In this document: positions 19,101-28,093 of the stretch, one piece after another
Numbering within the stretch: the stretch's first letter is position 1
How the letters are laid out: every line of letters starts with the position of its first letter
Source of the DNA: Discostella pseudostelligera
Lineage: Eukaryota > Bacillariophyta > Thalassiosirophyceae > Thalassiosirales > Thalassiosiraceae
Assembly: GCA_036940085.1 (NCBI GenBank)
Contig: JALLBK010000086.1
Span: 1 to 31,470, forward strand
DNA length: 31,470 bases
Direction: 5' to 3'
The notes under the pieces: model-generated
Told to the model about the DNA's origin: nothing
What the model saw: the letters and a program-made list of their open reading frames with translations, nothing else
The model's database searches: none
Program-made: the position numbers and the translations under genes

Positions 19101-20834
19101 CTCCAAATCAATCTTCATCTCCTCGAGCTGATCCTCGATCATCTCCTTCTCTTGTCCTAGCTGCTCCTTATCCAAAACTAACTCTTCTAATGTCGATTCC
19201 AATTCCATTTTATCATTTTCCAACTCTTCATTTTTACGTTGCAAGCTTGTTAAATCGGCACGTAGCTTTGCCAATGCAGCATGAGAGTGATCCTGCATGG
19301 ATGACTTATCAGAGACGCGTTCCTGGACGACTTTGAGTTCCCGTTCAAGCGAACCTATCTGTGATGTCAAGACCGACTTGTCTGCATTGTAAGACTTGAG
19401 TTCGTCACTGCGAGCCTGTTTTTCATTGCGATAATTTTCAGTAGCCTGCTCAAACCGTGTGGTAACATTGGATATGCGCTCCTCTGCCTCGATTAACTGA
19501 TTTTGCAAATTGACATTGGCACTCGTTAGGTCGGACAATTGTTGCTTCAATTCGTTGTTGCGCTCGACGAGTGCCTGGGATACGGCCGCGGCGGCTTGAT
19601 TGATAACTTCATTCTCTGTGTCGTCTTCGTCTTCCTCCTCATCGTCGTCCTCGTCGGTATCTTCTGCAGCAGTGCCACTTTTCTCCCCACCCTCTCGCAC
19701 TTTCGATTCCTCCAACTTCAATTCCGCATCCAAACTTCTCCTCCCTCCCTTATCTGGAGTGTCCTTTCCCGGAGTAGCAGTAGCACCTCTGCTCGCAGTC
19801 ATGGGCGTACTTCCACTCTTCTTGGCCTCAGTCAACGCTAACGCCCCCATGGCATACATTCGCACCGCGTCATGTGTACTCTGTTCGGCACCCCGCGACA
19901 TAAAATCCAACGATGATTGCAGTGATGTGCATTCGATCGTCTTCTTCTTTAGATCACCCTCCAGTTTCGATATTTTTTCCTGCAGACGTGATAATTCGGC
20001 GCGATATCCTGGTGTGGCAGATTGTAGATTGATTTTGGGCAGTGAGGAGGGTACTGAAGCGGAAGGAGCTTCTTCTTGGACGTCGATTTCAACCTCCTTC
20101 TCATCATTCGATACTTCTACTTCCTTTGTATCCCTCGTTGATGCAGTGGGTGTAGTGACACTACTATCCCGTACAACACTGCTACTACTAATGTTACTTC
20201 CACGTTCTCTTGCCAATGCTTCTCGCTTGGCACGAAGTTCTTCTAACTTGCTTGTTCCACCAGCTTTGCCGCCGACGGAGGTAGCAGGAGCAGGAGATGC
20301 TCCCACGCTTTTCCTGGGAGTTGTTGTGCCCCCCGATGGCAATGCCGTAGCTGCTACACTACTACTGCCGCTACTACTACTACTGACAACAGGACTTTTT
20401 ATCGCCCGACTTCTCGTTCGTACACCTTCCGTAGCGGCAGACGAGGCAGTTGCTGTTGTACTTCTACTACTACTACTACCACTTGCACCAGCAGCAACAC
20501 CAGCACTTCCAGCCTCACTCAATTCCCTCCTCAATCGCAACTCCTCCAATCGACTCAACGAACGTTTCTTGACGTTATTCTTCTTAGCAAACATTCCATT
20601 ATTCGTAGAGTTGGCGCCGGCATCGAAGTAATGTACACCCTTGACGCTGCCATCATTCTTCCCTTTGCCGACGGATGCGCCGGTAAGACGTATTCCTACC
20701 CAGTCATTGCCTGGTGCAAATTGGACTGGACCCAAGTGGGCCACAATTCCCTCGAGTAGCAGAGGGTCGGCATCGGCGGTAGATCCAGTGGATTCGATGG
20801 TTACAGGATCGTTGAGGCGGAAGTCGTCGGCCAT
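16108..20834 (-). CDS. DCTN1: Dynactin p150(Glued)-like protein: CAP-Gly plus long coiled coils, three exons
   Basis: Exons are 20834-18517, 18431-16988 and 16893-16108 (introns of 85 and 94 nt, both GT-AG), giving 1515 residues. The ATG is at 20834; an upstream in-frame TTG is not a start. A CAP-Gly domain spans about 10-88 with 'WVGIRL' and the diagnostic GKNDGS (58-63), which binds microtubule plus ends and EB/tubulin EEY tails. A Ser/Ala-rich basic linker follows, then extensive coiled coils from about 270 to 770 and more in exons 2-3. A globular helical region (exon 2) resembles the p150 central domain. The size and order match dynactin p150, which tethers dynein to cargo and microtubules. 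The alternative is another CAP-Gly coiled-coil protein such as a CLIP. Intron 2 uses an acceptor at 16894-16895 that keeps the coiled coil continuous. Confidence 0.82.
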
Positions 20835-21163
20835 GGTCAAGGTTTGGTGGCGGCGGCGGCGGTCGAAGGCGGCCGGACGGAGGAGATGGCCGTAACAGAA
20901 CTCGTACGGACCGATTTTGGATCAAAGATTTTGGTACGGTTCCCAAGATTCCGGATCGACTCGCAAGATTTTGGTAGTGATCTAAGATTTCGGGTCGAAT
21001 CGTAAGATTTTGGTACAGTTCGTATTTCGGGTCAATTCGTAAAGCATTTGGTGTACGGTTCGTAATTCATATGGACCATTGACCTAGATAGACCTGCCTG
21101 CACCGACGTCGTCATCGTCATCGACATCGACATCGACAGCAGATCTATTCCTTGTTCGAAACA
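20835..21163. promoter_or_regulatory. Divergent promoter between dynactin-like gene and MsrA
   Basis: This 329-bp region between opposite start codons holds a 20-bp tandem array (20903-21066) and a short hexamer run of CGACAT at about 21115-21137. No gene was recognised. Confidence 0.6.
20903..21066 (+). repeat. 20-bp-period tandem array, AAGATTTTGGTACGGTTCGT-like
   Basis: AAGATT starts recur at 20925, 20945, 20965, 20984 and 21004, with degenerate units near 20905, 21023 and 21041: a period of 19-20 bp. Units alternate between an AAGATTTTGGTACGGTTC type and an AAGATTTCGGGTCGAATCGT type, so the higher-order unit is about 40 bp. Seen directly by alignment; the function is unknown. Confidence 0.8.
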
Positions 21164-22063
21164 ATGAAGTCATCCTCACCCCTACGAAATGTATCAGCCA
21201 TAGCTAGTTCGATCTTGACTTTGACTTGTCTCCCGATGAGTGTTGTTGCATTTTCAGTGCCGCCGTCATCTTCGGCATTGTTTCCAGCATCGGCTTCGAC
21301 GGTGCCACCAATAACAAGTCGGCGCATAATACCAACATCGACAGCCCTCTACGCCACTCGAGAAGCAACCTTTGGCATGGGATGTTTCTGGGAACCATCC
21401 GAAACACTCCTCAAACAACCTGGTATTCTTGCCTCGGCCGTGGGATATACTGGTGCTCCCCTATCGGTCACCTCTCGCCAACCACCACCCACCTACGATA
21501 CAGTCTGTTTTGGTAATGATTACGTCGAGGCAGTTCGGGTAGTATATGATGATTCAGTGGTTACATATGAAACAGTATTGGATTATTTTTACAAATGTCA
21601 GAAGCCCGGATATACAAGACAATATGCCTCGGTTATCTTTGTGAATGATGAGAAGGAGGGGAAGATTGCCAAACAATGGAAACTTGACAGACAAAGCAGC
21701 AGTAAGGAGAGTGCTCAAAAGCAAGGAGGTAATGATAATAGCAACTTTATCTATGACAATCTATCAATTGAACCAGCAGCCTCCTTCTATCGTGCCGAGG
21801 AATATCATCAACGATACTGGGAGAAACAACGATTACGCGCCTTATTTGGACTGGCATTAATTGCGGGTGAAAGTGGTGCATACAATACCTATCTGGAGAA
21901 CATTATTGGAAAGCAAATGATGGAAGACCTGTTGTTTGGGCAATCATTTGATACTCTTTGCGGGGGGGTGTTTTTGGCAGGTGCGGGATGGATGCTAGTA
22001 GAAAGATTGATTGCGCGGGATGTTAGGGAATTGAAACCGGGAGACTTGATTCAACAATTGTAA
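21164..22063 (+). CDS. msrA: Peptide methionine sulfoxide reductase A, plastid-targeted
   Basis: The gene encodes 299 residues in one exon. MsrA reduces methionine-S-sulfoxide in proteins using thioredoxin. The first ATG is at 21164; residues 1-30 are a signal peptide ending VVAF, followed by a Ser/Thr-rich transit region, so plastid location is likely. The catalytic motif GMGCFW places the active Cys at residue 74. 'YDTVCFGNDYVEAVRVVYDD' matches the second MsrA block, with the usual TGHAE changed to NDYVE but its Glu kept. 'YRAEEYHQRYWEKQ' matches the AEDYHQQYL block. Unusual features are a polar insertion at about 175-200 and a C-terminal extension of roughly 60 residues with one hydrophobic stretch, 'GGVFLAGAGWMLVERLI'. 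It shares its promoter with the dynactin-like gene. Confidence 0.87.
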   Translation: MKSSSPLRNVSAIASSILTLTCLPMSVVAFSVPPSSSALFPASASTVPPITSRRIIPTSTALYATREATFGMGCFWEPSETLLKQPGILASAVGYTGAPLSVTSRQPPPTYDTVCFGNDYVEAVRVVYDDSVVTYETVLDYFYKCQKPGYTRQYASVIFVNDEKEGKIAKQWKLDRQSSSKESAQKQGGNDNSNFIYDNLSIEPAASFYRAEEYHQRYWEKQRLRALFGLALIAGESGAYNTYLENIIGKQMMEDLLFGQSFDTLCGGVFLAGAGWMLVERLIARDVRELKPGDLIQQL

Positions 22064-22269
22064 ACGAGGCATCGTCTTTGCAATAGAGGGTAAAGAAGTA
22101 ACTATCGATCCAGAGATATTATTTGCAAATCCATTATGGATTAGTAATTCAGTGCCTCTGTAGGCCAATTTCCGTCACCTTCCACCAATGGATGTAATAC
22201 TCTCCAATCTCGTCAACAACATTGCCGAGGTCGAAGGTGCGCAGCGGAAATTCTCCCCACATCGTTCCA

Positions 22270-23418
22270 TTATTTCTTCTCTGTAACCTTTCCCACCGCA
22301 ACCTTCACGGCATCCACGGCCCGATTCGTAAACTTATACTCGTCATTCAACTCCACAACCTTATCGACACTAATCTCAACCAAATCACCAATACTATCCA
22401 ACACGGTGCCCACCCCTCCAACAACATCATAATCATCATTCAATTCTTCCACCTTATTGGCAATCCCACCCAAGGTACTTTCCAAAGTCACCAGTGCTTC
22501 AGCGGCGGGTGTATCCGTCTCCTTGGCCTTGTCCGTCAAACGTTCCATGAACTTGAAGATGGAATCGACAATTTTATTCTTCTTCTCGAATTGAGCAACA
22601 TAATTATAGGCTAGAAGTGCCGTCTGGGAGGCTGTGTCGACAATTTTCTTGGGTGAAGTGGTGGTAGTTTCTGATGCGGAAGACGACTTGTCCTCCTCCT
22701 TTCGAGAGAGATAATTGAATACACTTGCCGTAATAATACCCACAATTGGTCCTCCTACGAGGAAACCAGCCACACCACCCAATGCACCCGCAGTGAATTG
22801 TACTGTCGATTCGTTGATCGGTACAATTGCCAATTCACGAGGTACTGTGAATTCTGTCGTCTGCTTGACGTCGACTCCCTTTTCGGCGGCGGAGGCGATG
22901 ATGACAGGTTTCTGAATTTCAGGTTCTGGCGTCGTATCGATGAGTTCTGGCGTCGTATCGACGACGGTGTAATCAAACTGTGTCGGTGGCTCGACGAGTA
23001 GTACTGGCTCGGATTCGAGTTCGGGTTCGACGGCGATGACAGCCGCTGGAGATGACAAAAGAGCGACGTCTGCCGACACATCATCAACTACCTCAGCCGT
23101 AGGGGCAGCGGTCGTAGCGGTAGCGGCGGCTATGGCATCATATGCAAGCTTGGCTTCGAGCAATGCCCTTTGGAACTTTTCATTATCTTGCTTCTTTGAT
23201 GTGTCTACTGCTGCTGGGGAAGACGAGGACGGAGATAGATTCAAGAGATATCCACCAGTCGGAGAGGAGTTGGTGCCAGCAGGTCGTCGTTTCGCGAACA
23301 AGGCTCGTTGAAAGTTCTTATTGTACGAATCATGCAAGGGGCCAACCTGGAGAAAGGCCGAGCCTCGTGTTGCCAATAAGACGAGAAGTACTGCAGTGTA
23401 GGCCGGCATATTTACCAT
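22270..23418 (-). CDS. Plastid-targeted glycine-zipper membrane protein of unknown function
   Basis: The gene encodes 382 residues from ATG 23418; an in-frame TTG six bases upstream is not a start. Residues 1-22 form a signal peptide ending GSAF, the diatom plastid motif. Residues about 23-185 are Pro/Val/Thr-rich and low-complexity, with a small internal duplication DTTPELIDTTPE. A single hydrophobic Gly-rich segment, 'GALGGVAGFLVGGPIVGIIT', follows, with a glycine-zipper spacing. The rest is an amphipathic, charged helical region with two similar pieces ending in 'VEELNDDYDVV' and 'VVELNDEYKF'. I do not recognise the family. It is divergent from acireductone dioxygenase and convergent with MsrA. 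A thylakoid or envelope membrane role is only a guess from topology. Confidence 0.75.
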   Translation of the reverse strand: MVNMPAYTAVLLVLLATRGSAFLQVGPLHDSYNKNFQRALFAKRRPAGTNSSPTGGYLLNLSPSSSSPAAVDTSKKQDNEKFQRALLEAKLAYDAIAAATATTAAPTAEVVDDVSADVALLSSPAAVIAVEPELESEPVLLVEPPTQFDYTVVDTTPELIDTTPEPEIQKPVIIASAAEKGVDVKQTTEFTVPRELAIVPINESTVQFTAGALGGVAGFLVGGPIVGIITASVFNYLSRKEEDKSSSASETTTTSPKKIVDTASQTALLAYNYVAQFEKKNKIVDSIFKFMERLTDKAKETDTPAAEALVTLESTLGGIANKVEELNDDYDVVGGVGTVLDSIGDLVEISVDKVVELNDEYKFTNRAVDAVKVAVGKVTEKK

Positions 23419-23806
23419 GGTCAAGAGAGGTCGAGAGTCAATAGAGTTGATTTGGTGATATTATTGTAGATGGATTGATGATTGATGCGATTGCGTCGGA
23501 TGAGGTCGGATGGCATATGGCATGATTGATGGGCTTGCTTTTCTTCTTTGGCTTTGAATTCGAACTGTGAACTGCGCTTTGGATCTTTGGCTCCTGTTGG
23601 CGACTTTTTCCTACGACACCACTGTATTGATCATCGCCAAATTGTCCACAAGATGTCATCAGATTGATCCTGATTCCTATTCGCAAGTACGATCTGTTGA
23701 CCCACCATACACCAAAGAAATCCACCGCACTTCGCACTGAACTTCTTCCGCCTCGCTGATCGCTGATCGCAGAACGCACAAAAGCAAAAGGACCTTGACC
23801 ACGACC
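23419..23806. promoter_or_regulatory. Divergent promoter between the glycine-zipper gene and acireductone dioxygenase
   Basis: The 388 bp between opposite starts carry only short doublets (GATTGATGATTGATG, GTCGGATGAGGTCGGATG, GCTGATCGCTGATCGC). I see no 20-bp array, gene or clear promoter element. Confidence 0.45.
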
Positions 23807-24667
23807 ATGACCATGACCGACGACACTGCCAGTAGCGCACCTCCCAGCAAGAAGATCAAGTCCGATGAAGTGGATCAAGCTCCCGACAGTGAGTGGCCTG
23901 AGGCATGGCTCATGCCCAATAACGAGTGCGCCGATCAGAAGGCACCCAACAAGTTGGAGCCGAATGTGCCGGTGACAGTGGAGGAGTTGAAGGCTTTGGG
24001 TATTTGGTGAGTGGGGGGATGTGTTGTTGGTGTGGCGCGGCGCAATGATCATTCTATCGATTTGGAAATTGACGTAATTGCATGTTGTTTCGTGTATGTG
24101 AACTGTTCATATGTCTTCTCTCACCTATCCTCCCCCCAATGTCAACGGTGCATTTCCCCACTCTCTCGACTCGCCATCAGCTACTGGAAGCTTGATGCCA
24201 CCGCCTACACCTACCCGGCCCTAGCCGTACCATGGGATCCCAAAGATTCCGTCGACCCCGTCCTATCCAAAATCCGTGACGATCGGGGCTACTCCTACGC
24301 TGACATCATTACCGTCCATCCCGACACCTTGCCAGAATATGAAACCAAAGTGAAAAGTTTTTTCGAAGAACACATTCACGATGCGGAAGAAATTCGTTTT
24401 ATTCTGGGTGGGTCAGGATATTTTGATGTTCGTAACAAGAAGGATGAATGGGTACGTATTCATGTAAAGGTGGGTGATTTAATGACATTGCCGGAGGGGA
24501 TATATCATCGATTTTCGGTCGATGATACGGATATGATTCATGCCATGAGATTGTTTGTCGGCCAGCCGGTTTGGACACCGTTCAATCGTCCATCGGCGGA
24601 TGTGCATGAGAGTAGGAAGAAGTATGTTGAGGAATATCTTGAAGAGGAGAAGAAGGTGGAGGATTGA
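23807..24667 (+). CDS. ADI1: Acireductone dioxygenase (methionine salvage), two exons
   Basis: Exons 23807-24006 and 24181-24667 (174-nt GT-AG intron) give 228 residues. The enzyme oxidises acireductone to the 2-keto acid precursor of methionine (Fe form) in the methionine salvage pathway. The splice joins 'ALGI' and 'CYWKLDA', restoring the family's conserved YWKL. The cupin metal ligands are all present: H131, H133 and E137 in 'EEHIHDAEEIRFIL', and H176 in 'LPEGIYHRF'. The C-terminal 'AMRLFVGQPVWTPFNRP' is diagnostic. The first ATG at 23807 is followed by another at 23813; either gives a short, Lys-rich tail. The protein lacks a targeting sequence and is expected in the cytosol or nucleus. 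Confidence 0.95.
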
Positions 24668-25002
24668 TTTTGTGCTGTGATTTTGCATGCAACACTGGTA
24701 TGAGACGGTGTGAAATGAATGTTGATTGATCATTTTTTAGCAAGGCATTGATATTGATATGCGACGAATAACGACCTTAAATCTAAGTTTCAACCGCAAT
24801 TGATCTATAATTGCGTGCGCAAATTTTATCATACGATAGGGGAAGGCGTTAGAATCGGTTGCTTAGCATAATTATATGATTGGTCATTATTCTCGATAGG
24901 ACGCTAAAGGGTGCAATTTTGTCGCGTCAGAACATCAATTCATCGTTGAATCTGTCGTTGTCATCCAATTCTCCCACCACCCTTCTATCAGTATCAAAAT
25001 AA
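24668..25002. other. Convergent intergenic spacer
   Basis: The 335 AT-rich bp between the ends of acireductone dioxygenase and SEC11 hold the 3' ends of both genes. I see no gene, RNA or repeat. Confidence 0.5.
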
Positions 25003-25700
25003 TTAACCCTCTTTGGAAGTCAACACAAATAGCCCCATCATCCCCACCAAAACATACTTGAGCACTGGATAATCATTCAATGCAATCGTTACCATGCCCA
25101 CATACCGCAATGTTCCTACGGCCTTGCCCAATATATCCTCCCGTTCCAACCACAATTGTCCGGGAGCGTACAATCCCCGATCATCGACGCGATTGTTGTC
25201 CCCCTTCGTTAATAACTCGACATGTCCATCGGGTTTTTCGTGCACTTTCAATATACGATGAACTATTGGAATATCACGGTCTTTGATTTTGAAGACTACA
25301 ACATCCCCCACGTACACTTTTTCCACTGAATTGTTGAGGAAGAGAATGTCACCCCGTTGGAAGGCAGGTTCCATTGAGCCGGAGAGGACGACGACTACCG
25401 GTGATTCACTCTGTGAAAAGACGGCAAAAACGAGATCCATGAGATAAAAAGAGTCATAACAATCATTACTCGATGATAGATTGACGAAGATGCACCCCTA
25501 CATTCGCAAATATAATAACGAACACATAACATATTAAACACAAATCAACTCACCCTCGTGGCAAACATCAGCCCCTTCCAAATCATCAACGCCGAGAAAA
25601 CAATCATGGCCAAATTTAACAATTGGAACGTTAATTGTCGCTTGTTTGCCCAGAGCTTCTTGAGCTCTAGGACTTGCTTGTTGACCATATCCTTGAACAT
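25003..25700 (-). CDS. SEC11: Signal peptidase complex catalytic subunit SEC11, two exons
   Basis: Exons 25700-25554 and 25410-25003 (143-nt GT-AG intron) give 184 residues, matching eukaryotic SEC11 (about 170-180). This ER membrane serine protease removes signal peptides from secretory and membrane proteins. Splicing joins 'WKGLMFATR' to '[15 protein letters not shown]', as in animal SEC11. The catalytic Ser is S61 in SGSMEP, with the His in 'IVHRI' and the conserved '[14 protein letters not shown]' loop. The N-terminal membrane anchor follows '[11 protein letters not shown]'. ATG 25700 is the only in-frame ATG before the conserved region; an upstream TTG frame is not used. In diatoms this complex would process the first step of import for plastid proteins like the four encoded nearby. 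Confidence 0.95.
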
Positions 25701-25945
25701 GATGGTAGTAGTACTAGAGTTACTTACTGCAGCGGCGGCGAGTGGGAGGCGTAGTATCTTTGCGGTAGTGGTCGTCGGCGGCGGTAGGCGGTAGGCGGTG
25801 GCAATCAAGAAGTGGCCGGCGGCGACGGCGGAAATTGCAGTTCTCTGTCCGCCGTCGTCCAGCCTCTACTTCTTCCACGTGGAGACTTTCGCATAGTTCA
25901 AGGACAGTCGTGGCCATGTGCGACACCGTCGACGCAGCANTACAT
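25701..25945. promoter_or_regulatory. SEC11 upstream region with a GC-rich run and a CACGTG palindrome
   Basis: Upstream of the SEC11 ATG lies a GGCGGTAGGCGGTAGGCGGT run (around 25780-25800) and TTCCACGTGGAG at 25873-25884, one base different from the twin palindromes at 5196-5237. An ambiguous base follows at 25940. No gene is supported, although one minus-strand frame stays open through here. Confidence 0.45.
25940..25940. other. Ambiguous base (N)
   Basis: The only non-ACGT base in the window lies 6 bp beyond the stop codon of a broken PPR reading frame. It marks an uncertain base call or a contig join. Confidence 0.95.
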
Positions 25946-26376
25946 TCAACTCCTATTTGGCGTTATATTTGGGGTCTCCATCATCCTTCGTAGCAAGTGA
26001 TCAGCCTTTTCTGGTATTCCTCGCGTAGAGTAATTTAGCAGAAGTCCATGAAATGATGCCCTGTCCAGCTCACATATACCTTCCATTACCTCGAATAAAT
26101 CTTCTGCTCGACTCAACGCATCATCATCTACGCTCTTGGCCCATGCATTAAGAGCGGCAGTGAAGTGAATGATACTCGGCTTTAAGTTCTGTTCTTGCAT
26201 CTCCCGAAGAAGTTGCTCAGCCTCATCGCCTAGCCCCCACTTCTGGCAAAGCTTTAGTCGGTGCGTAAAAATCACTTCATTACCAACACCTAATGCGTCG
26301 GATAATGATTCAGCGCGGGCCATTGAAACAATCTGAGATTTTCCACTATTAGCAATCGCTTTGATTGTAGAGCCAG
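25946..26376 (-). pseudogene. Pentatricopeptide repeat (PPR) protein fragment
   Basis: A minus-strand frame encodes about 140 residues of PPR sequence without a clear start or end. Helix pairs such as 'GLGDEAEQLLREMQEQNLKP', 'SIIHFTAALNAWAKS' and 'SRAEDLFEVMEG' follow the 35-residue PPR pattern, and 'EKADHLLRRMMETPNITPN' starts another. PPR proteins bind organelle RNA. No ATG opens the frame except an internal one near 26323. The stop at 25946-25948 falls mid-repeat beside the ambiguous base. Its 5' side would overlap the gene starting at 26389. It may be a truncated gene, a pseudogene or a consequence of an assembly error; the coordinates are approximate. Confidence 0.6.
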
Positions 26377-26388
26377 TCCCCACGGGTG

Positions 26389-27928
26389 ATGGACATCTGT
26401 GAAAGAGTACAGGAAGCGAGTGATAATATGGGCAGCAAGAAGAGTGATGATAATTTTCTACCAAAATCAGACCGACGTGGAGATAAGCGCTTGTCGCTTT
26501 GTATTCGCGCCGTGGCCTCTGTCGGCCTCGTGGTGTCTTTGAGTGGAGGATCGAATTTGGCTGTCAATGCCAGCGTACACACGCAACGGAATATCAGCAG
26601 ACTGTTATCATCCATACGAAATCCATTTGAACTGTCAATGAGCGATGCACTCCTGGCCGCGACGGTGTTATGTGCCGATCGACGATGTCATGCTGTGGTG
26701 GCGGCATTGACGGATCGAAAGGCGAACAATCTTCCCGCTTGGTTACATTTGTCGGTTGAGTGTGGCACAATCTCTGTCGCTGCTTTGATATCTTACCCCA
26801 CTTCTTCATCTGCGCCATCGCCAGCAGAAGCAAGGCCGTTCACTATTCTTTTCAGGTTAGCATGTGATTCTCGCACTGGGCGCTTCGTACCTGTGTTTCC
26901 TCGGCCAGCAAATCTACTGCGTCTACTTGCATGTAACGATCCTACCGTAAGCGACGTTCAAACATTTCGTATGACCGTGACGACTGGTGCACCGGCCGCC
27001 GTAGCAAAGAGGAGTGGAAGCAATGTAACAAATCGAGCAGACAGTGTCTCGCGTGAATTCACCGGTAGGATCGTCCGCGATGCATTTGATGCCTTAGCAC
27101 GTTCCACTGATACGTTGGGCTGGAAGTGTGGCGTCGGTGGAGATTGGAATGATATAGATGCACAGTCGGCGTTGCTCAGAGCACAGTCGATCGATCAGAC
27201 GTGTCGCGATGTGAGAGTATCACTAATGAATTGCACTGCGATAGCAGCAGTGTTTGGTGTAGCGACAATGGGCCTGAAGATTGCAGGTGGAGTGGATCCG
27301 GTGGCAGATATGTGAGTAGTCATTCGATATTGTCAAGACCTCATACCGGAATCATCATCTCTCGTGAATTCTAATTCTTTTTCCAACCAATGTGCCGCTT
27401 CAAATGACATTGTTCAGGGCCGGAGGTCCCATCAACGACGAATCCGATCCGGGTCTAATTCGCGTACCCCTATTGAGTGTACCTCTTCACCAACGCATTA
27501 TTGAAAAGTTGGTTAAAGATGGCGATGGAGAAACTAGGCGAGTAGCCCAGCTGCAGAGAGAATCGCTCGCCGTAACAGCGAAGACAAGTGACGACGCACT
27601 GGACTTGGTTTGCTTCGATGTGCTCACGGTGGCGGAGACTGCATCATCTGGTGAGTGCCTGACACTATTATTTGGTTCCCGTCTACAGAGTAATACTCAA
27701 TCTTCAAATCTTCCCGGTTGAGCAGTTCCAACTAGAATTGAACATGTGAAAGTTGGCTCGCCTCCAGAGGAGAACATGCATTCCATGGTCGAAACGGAGG
27801 CTTCACTGCCAATGTCGAAAAGAGCGAGGCTCATGAAGACAGCAGACGATAGCCCGATAAATTGTCATCGTACATTAGAAGAGGCTGAGTTTGCCGCAAT
27901 GTGGTTTCATTCACTGCTGCGCAAATAG
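26389..27928 (+). CDS. Unknown protein, three exons
   Basis: Exons 26389-27311, 27418-27650 and 27726-27928 (introns of 106 and 75 nt, GT-AG) give 452 residues. I do not recognise a family. Visible features: a basic start, a helical region 'SMSDALLAATVLCADRRCHA', a Pro/Ser-rich stretch, a hydrophobic 'SLMNCTAIAAVFGVATMGLK' near the end of exon 1, a basic patch 'SKRARLMK' in exon 3 that could be a nuclear signal, and the C-terminus 'AAMWFHSLLRK'. The three exons keep one open frame across both splices, which supports a real gene. The start overlaps the antisense PPR fragment's possible 5' side. The first ATG is at 26389; an upstream GTG is not a start. Confidence 0.65.
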
Positions 27929-28093
27929 TGGGTACTAGGCAATTTGAATTGAATAATCAATGCAAAACAATACATTACAGTTATTGCAACAACTTCATCA
28001 TACAACCTATTTCACAAAGTCTCTCACTCTCAATCACGATTATTACCCACTCTTTCTCCTTCGCTAACCGTCAGTCTCTGTCTCCCTCTCGTC

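Noticed and set aside
19600..20631. A 343-codon plus-strand frame opposite the dynactin-like gene
   Set aside because: Its sequence is Ser/Leu runs that mirror the Ser/Thr/Ala and coiled-coil codons of the dynactin-like gene; it has no domain and is a shadow.
23438..24052. A 204-codon minus-strand frame over the ARD promoter and first exon
   Set aside because: Low-complexity sequence antisense to a confirmed ARD exon; no domain.
24011..24180. Frame extension at the start of ARD exon 2
   Set aside because: This is intron sequence: the donor at 24007 and acceptor at 24179-24180 join to the conserved YWKL.
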